A DNA stretch of 22,462 nt from Ochromonadaceae sp. CCMP2298 (GCA_026770595.1 MU633824.1:1-22462), one strand, 5' to 3'; counted from the stretch's first letter, positions 10,101-19,277 are shown. The notes: a model not told the origin generated them from the sequence alone. Made by a program: numbers and translations.

Positions 10101-12255
10101 CGCCCCCGAGGAGCAGTTGAAGGCGCCGAATCTGGGAACGAGGCCCTCGCGAACCCAGGCCAGCACGTCCTCCACCGCAGCGCTGTCGGGCAGCAGACGC
10201 AGCGACTGGGCGGCGTCAAGGGGCAAAGGGCCGTGGATGCACCGGTGGGCCACCAGCAGCGCACGGCGGATTTGGCCTGTTCGCAGCATGGCAAACAGAG
10301 ACTGGCCGATGCTGGCAGGCAGCAGCGCTAGCATCCCTCTGCGCAAGAGCTCCTCCCGAGCAGCTCCAGCCATAGCGCCGCCTGAAGCTACCCCCGTCTC
10401 GGCCCCCGTCTCGGCCCCCATCTCGGCCTGGGCGTGGTGGGCCTTGGCCTCGCAGGAGAGGGGCTTGTCGCTGGCCATGGACAGCTCCACGGTCTCGCAC
10501 AGGTGGTGCAGGCGCAGAATCTCCAGCTGGCACCGCTGCTTAGCCGCGGGCTTGGCGCCACAGCGCTCCACGGCCAGCTCAGCTGCGAGCAGCACTGCTG
10601 CGATACGGCCCTGTGTGGGATGGGGCAGCAGCAGCAGCAAGTGCGCGAGGGCCACTGAGTCCACGCCACCCGCAGAAGCGCCCATCGCTGCCAGGCAGCC
10701 GTCCACGTCGAACGAGCCACTCTCGCTACTGCCGCCGCTCAGTCGGGCGCGCAGCACTGCGGCGGTGGCTGCACCTAGAGCAGCGAGCACCCCCTGCCCC
10801 TGCATCTGCGTGAGAGACACGGCCTGTCCCTGCGCCTGCACCAGGAAGGCGGCTGTGAGAGCTGTGGCGGCTGAGCGGAGGGCTGAGCTGCAGCGGGTGT
10901 ATATCAGTTCTCCCTCCCGCAGTGCCAGGTAGCCACCCTTGTCTGCCGCCGCCTGCGCCCGCCCCGTGTCTGCGCGTAGGGTGGACATGGGGCCGGGCGT
11001 CGCACCAACCGCGGGCATGGCGACGCGCAGGTCCAGGGCTCCTGCGGTGAGTCCCATCAGCTTGCAAGCGCCGCCCAGACAGGCCGCCCACACGAGCTGC
11101 ACGCCGGTGTGGGCGCTAGATGCAGGGGAGGTAGCCGATGCAGGGGAGCGCACGGCCACCGTTACGAGTGCACTGACCGCCACATACGTCGACCCACCCT
11201 CTTGTCCCTCCTCTCCATTTGCTCCTTCTCCACCGCCACCTCGCGCACACTCCGCTGTTGCCATCACTGCGGATGTAATTTTGTGTGCCCCCCTCTGCAG
11301 CGGCATGTGCGCCCGGGGACCCTCAGCTGGGGTTCCCAGGTCCACCATCAGCAGCTGCTCGCCAGCCACCAGCAAGCACAGCACCACGCCATCCTGCTCA
11401 CCCATCAGGCAGAAGTCAGACACAGTACCCACCTCCTCGCCACTGGTGGAGGTGGCTACTGTTGAGAGGGAGTCGGGACTGCGCAAGCGAGAGAGGGGCC
11501 CCAAACACGCCACCCCTACGGCGCCCCCTGCGTCCAGCAGCACCACCCGCAGCCCAACCTCCTCCTCCTCCTCTACGCCCTCCACCTCGAACACCTCAGC
11601 TTTGTGCACGGTGGCGCTGGGCAGTTGCATTTTTATCATTCGGAACAGCTGCAACAGCTGCGGCAGAGCCTGCGGCTGCGTGCCCACGGCGCACATTTTC
11701 AGGATCTCCATGCTCTGGATGCAGAGCACAGATCCGTTCTCGGATATCACAACCAGCGTCTGGGATTCCAGTGAGTCGTCCGCGGCCAAGAACTGCATGT
11801 GGCAGATGCGGGTGGAATCTGCGCATGGACAGGTGGGAGTGGGGGAGGGGGAGTTGCAAGTTAAGAGGTGGGTGCACATGCGGTGCAGCTGGGGGGCGAC
11901 TAGAAAACTGACCAGTGACGACTTTCTTCGAGAAAAGGAGCGATCCCTCAGTGGTGACGAGGTGCAGGGTCCCACTGGCGTCTCCCACGATCATGCAGCT
12001 TTCCGTCAAGTCCCAAGTCACGCAGACCACACTGGCGTTCAGCTCGATCTCAGCGACAGCCTGGTCCGCGTTCATCTGCGAGGCGTTGAAAATAGACAGA
12101 GCGCAACCCGAAGCAACCACGCTGTACTTGCTGCAGGAGCATAGCAGCTGGCTATCGTCGTTCCTCTGCTCGGCGTCCTCCCGGTCCATCCGGAAGCACT
12201 CCTCCGCCACCACACCGCTGAAGGCCGGAAAGCCCACGCCATCGGTGAAATTCAT
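4191..12255 (-). CDS. Giant Rod/KNTC1-like kinetochore (RZZ complex) protein, 2656 aa
   Basis: Two exons on the minus strand, 12255-11913 and 11818-4191. The 94-nt intron (donor GTCAGT, acceptor CGCAG) splits an Asp codon. The joined protein begins at the ATG at 12255 and ends with TGA at 4191. Residues about 75-100 (CVTWDLTESCMIVGDASGTL) look like a WD/beta-propeller blade, and this wording is typical of the N-terminal propeller of Rod/KNTC1. The long helical remainder includes a segment near 1660-1745 (EYCRQFDLEPEYAAL, later HPLDYEKIRFV) and one near 1905 (ERIPLWQLL), as in the C-terminal Rod/Sec39-related helical repeats. In animals and plants Rod works with Zw10 and Zwilch to recruit dynein and checkpoint proteins to kinetochores. 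Human KNTC1 is about 2209 aa. The extra length here is largely Gly/Ala/Ser-rich inserts (near 1130 and near the C terminus) and an acidic stretch near 1757. The related NBAS/Sec39 tethering protein is the main alternative. The gene itself is very certain; the family assignment is about 0.65. Confidence 0.85.
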
Positions 12256-12519
12256 CTCCGCGCAGTCTCTACCAGAAGGGAGGGTCAAGCGAGTAGCGGT
12301 ATTCCTAGATGATGGGATGGCCAGATTTGTGGAGCGTTGCCAGGCTCGTTGCCTGGCTCATCAGCAGCTGGTACCTTGAAAGGCTGGGATAGCAGCAGGA
12401 TGTTGCTCTTCGCTTTGTGTTCGAATCAACGGATCAATTCCTCTAAAAGGCCCATCTCAATGCTTTATAAACATGCATAATTCGTAGTAATCATGCGCCG
12501 CGTCACTTTATCAAAGTGC

Positions 12520-12593
12520 GCGGGAATAGCTCAGTTGGTTAGAGCGTCGGTCTCATAATCCGGAGGTCGTGAGTTCGATCCTCACTTTCCGCA
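12520..12593 (+). tRNA. trnM-CAU: tRNA-Met (CAT), elongator type
   Basis: A 74-nt cloverleaf. The acceptor stem GCGGGAA pairs with TTTCCGC (one G-T pair). The D stem is GCTC/GAGC. The anticodon loop is CTCATAA with anticodon CAT. The T arm is GTGAG-TTCGATC-CTCAC, and the discriminator base is A. The anticodon stem has a U31-U39 mismatch, as in animal elongator tRNA-Met. There is no intron, and no CCA is encoded (gat follows), as expected for a nuclear gene. Internal pol III promoter boxes are visible: A box TAGCTCAGTTGG and B box GTTCGATCC. It lies 264 bp upstream of the Rod-like start codon, on the opposite strand. Confidence 0.97.
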
Positions 12594-12637
12594 GATAGAA
12601 TAACTTCTAATTTGAGGAAAATCCTTCCCCGAAAATA

Positions 12638-12643
12638 TTTTTT
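12638..12643 (+). terminator. Candidate RNA polymerase III terminator (T6)
   Basis: This is the first run of four or more T downstream of the tRNA, 45 nt after its 3' end. Such T runs stop pol III. The distance is longer than usual, so an unrecognised earlier stop is possible. Confidence 0.4.
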
Positions 12644-12804
12644 GCCGTTTTTACCCAAGTCTGCACGCAGGCCTGATTCTTTTTGTTCATGTACTTTGTT
12701 TTATATATACTGATATATCACAATATTTTTTTTTGTGTTATATTTATCACAACTTAGTAAATTGTTAAGCTACTCAGTCGTTAGGAAACAATGTCAGCGG
12801 TTTT

Positions 12805-13001
12805 GACGCCAAAAACGCAAGAACAATGATATAAAAACAACATAATTTTACATTTAGATCACAGTTTACGATGTTATATAACTTTTACAGAACAGTTTAG
12901 TACATTAAACTACTCTCAAATATGTATGTTTTATCGTATTATGTGCCCGAAACGTAATTAATTTGTTTTTTATTTATCATTGTTTTTGCGTTTTTGCCGG
13001 C
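12805..13001. repeat. Long imperfect inverted repeat, MITE-like (arms 12805-12841 and 12965-13001)
   Basis: The reverse complement of 12805-12841 matches 12965-13001 at 31 of 37 positions without gaps. The shared core is atcattgtt.ttgcgttttt. Weaker pairing continues inward (ataattttac against gtaattaat) and, after a 3-nt offset, outward (ggttttg against caaaatt), so the whole element may span about 12797-13014. The spacer of about 120 bp has no reading frame. No clear target-site duplication was found by eye. Confidence 0.75.
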
Positions 13002-13259
13002 AATCAAAATTCGGGTTTGCGGCACCGCTGGAATTTGGAGACAGCTGGAACGCTGAGGAGGAAGACGTGAGGCAGAAAGCATACAGCTGCGGAGAGACTG
13101 GATGTGCAACAAGTGAGCCGAGCAGATCGATGGCGAGGATTCATGGGTGTTTGTCTGTTTACACCCTCGGGTGTGTGCTGATTATCTCCGACAGTGCTTG
13201 TCCGGATGGTATGTATCTGGATGGAGCGTATGTCGATGCCAAGCCCGTCGTCTATCATG

Positions 13260-13340
13260 CAGCAGGCAGCAGGTAGCACGGTACAGGCAGCAGGCAGCAA
13301 GCAGCAGGGTACAGGCAGCAGGGTACAGGCAGCAGCAGGA
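13260..13340. repeat. CAG-rich minisatellite (units around ggtacaggcagcag)
   Basis: Three ggtacaggcagca units separated by or fused to gcagcaggcagca runs. The surrounding stretch 13004-13524 has no supported gene. Cys/Leu-rich frames across it arise from the repeat. Confidence 0.85.
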
Positions 13341-13524
13341 AGAGAGGGAGTAGACTGACTCCAGCAACCACTCACAGCAACAGCCCATCGGAGGAACTGC
13401 TCTCCCTTGCCCAACTCTTTATTTTCTCAATACAGTGTACTGCTTCAGCTTGCTGGCTGCCCGCAATCATTGGGCCAATCGATACTGGTACTACTAATAT
13501 AGCAATGTAATGAACGCTCTATCC

Positions 13525-14043
13525 TCACTTCCCCTGCAGTGTTTCGTATACTTTGAGCTGGTCGGCCACCCCACCCTGCTGCTGCTTAAAAGGGTTCTTC
13601 AGAGAAGTATCCTCGCGCTTCACCACTCCCGGTCCCCCGTACGCCTTGAGCTGTTCTGCCAGAGAGCCCCCTTGCAAGCCATCCGATGCGAGGCCTCTGG
13701 CCCCTCTGTTTCCACCCAGATCTACAAGACGAACACCGCTCACAGCCTCCTTGGCGATTTTCGCATCTGCTGACTTCTCCCGACCTTCAGATACGTCCTT
13801 GTTCCGCATATCAATCGAAACCCCCGTCTTCGCGGCATCGAGGAAGTCTGTTTTGGACACTGCTGTTAACAGAGTGCTTTGGAGTGGTGCTCCTGCTGCA
13901 TTCGCCAACTGCACATGCACACTACCAAACGACAGGCTAGTGTAAACAGCGACCCGTGCAAACTTTGACCGCCATTGTGACGCTACTGCTTCGCATTGCA
14001 CTACCAGGAAAAACGAGAGTACAAGGTACCGGTAGGCCAGCAT
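13525..14043 (-). CDS. Small signal-peptide protein, possibly plastid or secretory (unknown family)
   Basis: A 172-aa intronless frame from the ATG at 14043 to TGA at 13525. The N terminus MLAYRYLVLSFFLVVQ is a clear hydrophobic signal sequence, with likely cleavage around EAVAS (residues 18-22). A basic stretch QWRSKFAR follows, then a second weakly hydrophobic stretch ending ANAAGAP (47-53). Such a series could be a bipartite plastid or thylakoid-lumen presequence in an alga with a complex plastid, but this is inference. The mature part is hydrophilic and Gly/Lys-rich. It carries an internal echo: GGSLAEQLKAYGG (126-137) and GGVADQLKVYETL (157-169). I do not recognise the family. It is divergent from the glycosyltransferase gene, with 447 bp between start codons. 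Confidence 0.65.
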   Translation of the reverse strand: MLAYRYLVLSFFLVVQCEAVASQWRSKFARVAVYTSLSFGSVHVQLANAAGAPLQSTLLTAVSKTDFLDAAKTGVSIDMRNKDVSEGREKSADAKIAKEAVSGVRLVDLGGNRGARGLASDGLQGGSLAEQLKAYGGPGVVKREDTSLKNPFKQQQGGVADQLKVYETLQGK

Positions 14044-14052
14044 TCTGTTCAA

Positions 14053-14490
14053 GTTGCAGCGCTCTGAAGGATGCGGGTGAGACCCAGCAGGAAAGTGGCC
14101 TGCGCTTGGGTACTATTGAACGCTCCTCGACACCACCTCGACAGATGGCAGCTGATGCTCGAAGTGGACCACTCGATCTCATTGGAGTGCGGGAGGAGCA
14201 AGAACGAGTCATTCTCTTGTTGCTGGACGAGGTCTCGTGTCAGTTTTCTTCCCCGAAGTATCCCAGGTATCCGACTAGTTTGGTTCCGAGCCAGAATTAC
14301 TTACCGGTACAGTGTTACAATGCTTGATCCCAGTGGGATCTGTTGATGAGCTGCCCACTTTCCAGCCCAGAACAGGATCCAAGCCCAGACCTGACCTCGA
14401 TTCGGTGCAATCAGAGGTCTTCCGTAAACGCGAGGCTCCCGAGTGCGAACTGGAGTCGTGGGAGAAAGGGCAGCGCAGGTGACAGACTAG
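14053..14490. other. Divergent spacer, no gene seen
   Basis: This 438-bp region separates the starts of two divergent genes and presumably holds both promoters. I see no TATA box, repeat or RNA gene that I can support. Reading frames across it are short and lack any recognisable domain. Confidence 0.5.
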
Positions 14491-15654
14491 ATGTTCTTGG
14501 CGATGAGACTGGTGCTCCTGGTGCTACTGAGTTTCGCCTGGACAGAGGCGTTCGACGTGACTGAGGGCTTCCACCACCACGCCAACGAAACAACGGACGT
14601 ATCTTCTCTAGAATTCAAGGAAATCGCGCGCAAGACGTACAGCAAAGTGCTACCCTGTGTGGAGGGCGCGTGGATGTACAGTGATAAAAAGCCTACAATC
14701 GACTGGCAGTTCCCAGACGATGCGCAGCAGCACTTCGAGGAGATCCTCCGAGTGACCGAGCCATACAGGCAGGTTTCTGTCCACGAGTATGCTGGGTACG
14801 AGGGCCCGTGGATCGAGAACATGTTCATCTCGAAGTTCATGCACCTGCCTTTGCACAGGTACCGCGGGATGATCCCCATCTTCGTGCAGTGGATCGACTC
14901 GCAGATCCTAAGAGGCCGGCTGTTCGGCAACCTCAACAACGCCCTCAACGGCGTCTTACGGCCCAACGTGCTCTACTTGGCGATATCGCAGGGGGACGCC
15001 GGCCTCTCCTTCATCGGCACCAGCCACCCCAACATCCTCGTCATGTCCGCAGGGGGCTTCGGGCACATCCCCATCCCCCTCATCAAGGGCGAGCTGCCCC
15101 TCCAACCCCACCCAGAAAATTTCGATTTCGACTTGGGGTTTTACGGAAATCCCAGACAGCACCCGCGGGAAGAGATGCTGCCCTTTTTGCGGCAGCGCTC
15201 TGGCGAGATGGGTCTGAAGTACAACCAGGCGCAGGGTGGCGACTGGCTGCACGACATGAACCGCACTAAGTACAACCTTGCGCCCCGCGGATACGGCCGG
15301 TCCTCATTCCGCTTTGCAGAGTGCATCCAGATGGGGCGCATGCCTGTCTTCATATACGATGACATGCCTTGGATCCCCTTCATGAGTACCAACCTCAGCC
15401 TAGAGACCTTCGGCTTCGTCATGCGCAAGTCGAACGACGGACAGGAAAATCTGGAGCAGGTGCTCAGCGCGATTAAGAACACCACCGAACCGGAGTACCG
15501 CGAGAAGCTGGTGCACCTGCTCAGCATTAGGTCACACTTCACGTACCGAGGCGTGTTCAGGCAGATAATGATGTTCTTGCACGATCCCTTCGGTGCAGAT
15601 GGGGGACACCTCAGATGCACCTACCACGCCCGCAATCAGTTCTGCTGCGGATAA
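14491..15654 (+). CDS. Exostosin-like glycosyltransferase (GT47 family)
   Basis: A 387-aa intronless protein from the ATG at 14491 to TAA at 15652. Residues 1-21 (MFLAMRLVLLVLLSFAWTEA then F) form a signal peptide or signal anchor for entry into the ER/Golgi. The exostosin signature is clear: near 99-117 HEYAGYEGPWIENMF, and at about 263-291 NLAPRGYGRSSFRFAE followed by MGRMPVFIYDD. This corresponds to the conserved P-R-G-x-x-x-S-x-R-x-x-E nucleotide-sugar-binding region. Four N-glycosylation sequons are present (N32, N257, N301, N330). GT47 enzymes transfer sugars such as galactose, xylose, arabinose or glucuronate to cell-wall or matrix glycans. The donor and acceptor here cannot be told from sequence. 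Length is at the short end for the family, essentially catalytic domain only. Confidence 0.9.
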   Translation: MFLAMRLVLLVLLSFAWTEAFDVTEGFHHHANETTDVSSLEFKEIARKTYSKVLPCVEGAWMYSDKKPTIDWQFPDDAQQHFEEILRVTEPYRQVSVHEYAGYEGPWIENMFISKFMHLPLHRYRGMIPIFVQWIDSQILRGRLFGNLNNALNGVLRPNVLYLAISQGDAGLSFIGTSHPNILVMSAGGFGHIPIPLIKGELPLQPHPENFDFDLGFYGNPRQHPREEMLPFLRQRSGEMGLKYNQAQGGDWLHDMNRTKYNLAPRGYGRSSFRFAECIQMGRMPVFIYDDMPWIPFMSTNLSLETFGFVMRKSNDGQENLEQVLSAIKNTTEPEYREKLVHLLSIRSHFTYRGVFRQIMMFLHDPFGADGGHLRCTYHARNQFCCG

Positions 15655-15851
15655 CCACCGCTCCTTCTGATCTTTGCACCGTCTTCGGTCTTCGCTCATT
15701 CGTCATAAATTTCTATCTTTTAATGTATATAATATCACATATGCAGATAATAGACTTTAACTACAACTAACCCACATTCGGTCACCAGGTTTCGCCAGTG
15801 GCGAGACCACCATATCAAAAATTCTCCATGATTTACACGGGAAGGAGGCTA

Positions 15852-16665
15852 TTACAGTTTAGATATGGAGGAGCTGCTTGCGGCTGTGGTATCCAGCAGT
15901 TTGCGCAGCCTGAGCTTCGTTATTTTGTCCTGCTCCCCCGCAGCCACCTGCACCTGAAGCAGCGGCAGAGAATTGAGGAGAAGATTAGTAAGAATCTAGC
16001 ATTTCTTGTCGATCATTCTAGGGCTTCTGATATGATGCTGCTGCATCGACGGACTCTTGTCTCACCTCTGTGGCGCTGTCATTGGGCATCCTCGCCTGCA
16101 GCGCGACAACCATCTCCGCTGCACTCTTGCCGGTAGCACAGATGAGAAATATGAACCCCTGCTTATCAAGGTACTCTGTGTTCAGCCGCGCCAGCTGTCG
16201 GAGCGTTTCCTCGCTGGCTGCGTTGGCGCCCTTCTGCTCGTCTCCCTCCCACGCACTGTTTGCAAACTTGCTGCGCAGGGCCGCGGCATCGCCTGATAAT
16301 GACAGAGGTTAAGTATATAGTCAGATGTGAAGTATGTAGTATCGGGGTGCTTGCTTGGCTCCCATATCCATCAATTAGGTGCTGTTGATGAACAAGTTAT
16401 GCGGATGAGCTGCCGAACGCAACAACACACCTATTTGGGGGTGCGCCGAGAAGGCCATCTGCCACTCGCTTACTGGCAGGTGCCACCACACGAGGGAGGC
16501 AGTGTCAAGCAGCGAAGCATATGATGTGAAGGGCAACTTCTCGATCATTGCTTGTCCCCATGCTCGGGAGCCACAGCATCGCAGGAACTCGGCCTCGAGG
16601 CTGGCCTTGGGGAGGTGGTTCACTTCGAAGAGCTTTCGCTCCAGATCCGCGGCTTCCGCGTCCAT
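15852..16665 (-). CDS. URAD: OHCU decarboxylase, peroxisomal (uric acid degradation)
   Basis: Three exons on the minus strand, 16665-16431, 16292-16066 and 15953-15852, all with GT-AG borders and consistent phase (1, then 0). They give 187 aa. The enzyme decarboxylates 2-oxo-4-hydroxy-4-carboxy-5-ureidoimidazoline to S-allantoin, the last step of the uricase pathway. Family marks are LRCCGSRAW (28-36, like the plant CCGS), the AFSAHPQIG block (71-79) with candidate catalytic His75, a SEETLRQLARLN helix (105-116) with candidate Glu106, GFIFLICATGKSAAEM (124-139), and the final DKITKLRLRKLL helix. The last three residues are SKL, a perfect PTS1 peroxisomal signal. No transthyretin-like HIU hydrolase domain is attached, unlike the fused plant allantoin synthase. 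Intron 2 carries a ttactaat branch-point-like sequence. The gene is convergent with the GT47 gene (197 bp apart) and head-to-head with RAD18. Confidence 0.93.
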
Positions 16666-16870
16666 TCTTGCGCCGGGCGACCTGCGCTGCAGAGGTGCGT
16701 GCGTCTCTCACTGAGTCCACGCGTTCCAAAAATGAAGCATCCAAGCACATAGTGTCTGAGATGAGAGCAATGGGGAATGATGGCAAGATCAAAATCACAT
16801 TACAAGTTTCAGGGTTGGAGATTTCCGCCGCAATAACATAACCGTCGCAAGCAAGCATGCGCGTTTGAAA

Positions 16871-16879
16871 GGGCGGGGC
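16871..16879. promoter_or_regulatory. GC box in the URAD/RAD18 divergent promoter
   Basis: GGGCGGGGC lies in the 271-bp gap between the two divergent start codons (16665 and 16937), 58 bp before the RAD18 ATG. It is GC-box-like and adjoins gcgcgtttgaaa. Function is inferred from position only. Confidence 0.25.
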
Positions 16880-16936
16880 AGATGACCGACGGAAGGCTTC
16901 TCGTAGCCGCCGTGCAGTTAGTATCGGTCGGTGAGG

Positions 16937-19277
16937 ATGATGGGCAGCGACTCAGACGCCTCGGAGGCGTACGACTGGCCTGAGGACCTCGCCATCGCGC
17001 GCAAGCTCTCCGCCATCGAGCAGGAGATGCTCTGCCCCATCTGCGCAGGATTCGTCAACAACCCGCACATCCTAAATTGCGGCCATTCCTACTGCTCGAT
17101 TTGCATCCGCAAGCACTTCGACGCGACGCTCAACCGCACCAGCGCGGGGATCTGCCCTTCCTGCCGGGAGAAGGCTGATTCCTTCGACTTGAAGAAGAAC
17201 ACCACGCTCGCCTCGGTGGTGCGCCAGTTCCGTAGCCTGCGCAAGGATCTGATGGAATTAATCCAGAACAAGGGAGAAACGTCGTTGGGCGGTAGCGGTA
17301 ATAGGTTGAACGCGGGGGGCGCCACAGGAGCAGGAGCAGTTGAAAGGGCTTTGGCAGAGCCCAAAAGCGAGGGCACTGCTATCACAGAACGGCACCCGCA
17401 CTTCGCCCCCCACGGCCAGAACCTGGCAGCCGTCAAGAAGTATATAAACAAAGTAGAGGGGAACTCTCGCGTACGGCTGCGCATGGATGGGGACAGGGCG
17501 GCGCTGGAGCGGCGACTGCGCGAGGTAGTGCACCTCATCAACGCGCAAGTGGACAGCCCCACACCCCTCACTCTCGAGCAGGCCATCCGGCAGATCAACG
17601 CCAGCGAGATGCGGCTGGACAAGGAGGCCTTCCGCAGCAGCCGCGCAGCGAAGAAGGTGGCGAGGATAAAGAACGGGGAGGTACATTCCCCCCGCCAGCG
17701 CGCCTGTCCCTCGTGCTCGAATCTCGTTGATCCCACCCGTTCTGATCTGTCTTACCTGCTCCCTCTGCCTACCTACTGCCCAATTGTGTGTTTAGATCCT
17801 GGACGATGTGGAGGAGGGCTTTGCGACACTGGTGCAGAAGGTGCGCGCGCAGAAGAACAAAAGGAAGAGCGACTCCCCCTCCCCTTCCTCGTCCTCCTCC
17901 GCAGTGACCACCCACGCCGATCAAGACGACCCGGTAGACGCAGAAGCCAAGGAGCAGGAAGAGCAGGAGGAGCGCGAGCAGAATGACGAGGTGGCAGACA
18001 ACGATAAAGCAGAAGCTGACAAGGCCGCTCTGCCTGCCGTGGTGAAGGCACTGGTGCGCGGGGAGGGTCCTGCTGAGGTCAATTGGGGGAGCTGGCGGGT
18101 AGTGATGAGCAGCAAGTACAAGGAGCCCTTTTTCTACAACGAATGCACGGGCCTGGGGCAGTTCAGAGTACCCGAGGAGCTGCTGAATCAGCAGGAGAAT
18201 GAGCAGCTTGGAGAAGGGAAGGCGATCGGCGCCCCACCTCCCGCCTCCTCTTCCTCCACCTCTGCCTCCACCTCTGCCTCCGCCTCTGCTTCGTGTGGAG
18301 CCTCTAGTGCGAGAGATGTCAGCACGGACACGGCTGATCTTGCTATGCTGGTCGAGGCAACAGTGCGGGACCGGTGTGGGCTGCCGGACTCCGAGTCCCC
18401 GTTCCACATGCTGCACCACTCAGGTCCCTACGGCGACTCCGCCCCCACCGGGGCAGGGTTGGGGTCGGGGCCAGGATCAGGGTTGGATGCAAAGGCAGGG
18501 GCGGAGGCGGGGGAAGGGGCGGGGACGGGGTTAGGCGCTGGTTTCCGCATACACCTCCTGGCCGACACTGAGTCGATGCCATACGTGGGCACACTGGTTG
18601 ACCGCACGGCAGTCGGCACCGCGGGCACAGACGCGGCTGACCCCACTGTGGACCCGTCCCCTGCATCCCCTGCGTACCCTCCGTCCTTCTACTCGTACCC
18701 CGCATACCCCGGCCCGCCCCATTGCCGCCTGGGCACGGCCTCCTCCTACTCCCCCGCCACGCTATCGGCATCCGCATCCGCTTCGGCTTCCGCCTTCGCC
18801 ACAGGGCCCGCGCCTGCCTTGGCCGCAGCGGCGATCTTGGATCGCGCGGCGGCCCTGGGGCGCCGGAGTCTGCGCGGCAACAGGAGCGGCAGCGGGACAG
18901 GGACTGCGGTGGGCGATGGCTATACGGGTGCAAGTGCGGAGGACGATGTTGTGGATCTGGCGATGGGCGAGACGGAGGAGAGCCAGGAGTCGCTGGATGG
19001 GGAAGGCGAGGGCGAGGGCGAGAGTGCGGGGGCCGGGGCGGGTAGGAGGGGCGGGAACGGGTCCCCTCAGTGGTCCTGCAAATCGTGCACGTACCTCAAC
19101 CAGGTGGGTGTGAGTGCCTGCGAGATGTGCGGCACCACCACCACCGCGAATAAGGCGCGCGTCTCGTACGGCAAGGATGCCCTCTACGACGCCATGAGGC
19201 AGAACAGCAAGAAGCTCAGTGGGAGCAAGCGCGGATCGCAGTCCACACTTTCTCAGCAGAAGCGGTCTCGCAGGTGA
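16937..19277 (+). CDS. RAD18: RAD18-like E3 ubiquitin ligase: RING, SAP-like region, WW-like region, C-terminal NZF zinc finger
   Basis: Two exons, 16937-17680 and 17796-19277 (115-nt intron, phase 0), 741 aa. RAD18 with RAD6 mono-ubiquitinates PCNA at stalled forks to start translesion synthesis. Residues 33-76 form a C3HC4 RING (Cys33, Cys36, Cys48, His50, Cys53, Cys56, Cys73, Cys76). Residues about 158-228 resemble the RAD18 SAP region and the helix after it (MDGDRAALERRLREVVHL, then INAQVDS and QAIRQINASEMRL). VEEGFATLVQKVRAQK (253-268) resembles the RAD6-binding helix. Residues 343-366 are WW-like (NWGSWRVVM, FFYNECTG, VPEE), with the second Trp replaced by Phe. A long Ser/Gly/Ala-rich linker follows. 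Residues 674-693 are a RanBP2/NZF finger (W674, Cys676, Cys679, Asn683, Cys690, Cys693) with Thr680-Tyr681 at the ubiquitin-contact position. The tail is basic. The UBZ4 finger of animal and fungal RAD18 is missing. Human RAD18 is 495 aa. The start ATG is the first of two adjacent ATGs. Confidence 0.88.

Larger units (their letters stand above)
12600..13003. other. AT-rich island between the tRNA gene and the CAG-rich repeat
   Basis: About 400 bp with abrupt high A+T and many T runs, in contrast to GC-rich flanking genes. It holds no convincing reading frame on either strand. Its right half is an inverted-repeat element, listed separately. It could be the remains of a mobile element, a small-RNA hairpin locus or simply neutral spacer. 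Confidence 0.7.

Noticed and set aside
9388-10932. Long plus-strand frame (over 500 codons) opposite the Rod-like gene
   Set aside because: Ser/Ala/Arg-rich with no domain. It mirrors the GC-rich codon use of the strongly supported minus-strand gene. Many similar frames lie along 4.2-12 kb.
13004-13414. Cys/Leu-rich minus-strand frame of about 136 codons
   Set aside because: It is a translation of the CAG-rich minisatellite plus flanks and has no ATG at its start.
13956-14346. Plus-strand frames of about 90-120 codons in the divergent spacer
   Set aside because: They start at non-ATG codons or overlap the signal-peptide gene, are composition-driven and show no domain.
16505-16858. Minus-strand frame of 117 codons starting with ATG at 16858
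   Set aside because: It overlaps exon 1 of the OHCU decarboxylase in another frame and has no domain. I considered it as an upstream exon but found no need for it, since the enzyme starts with its own ATG at 16665.
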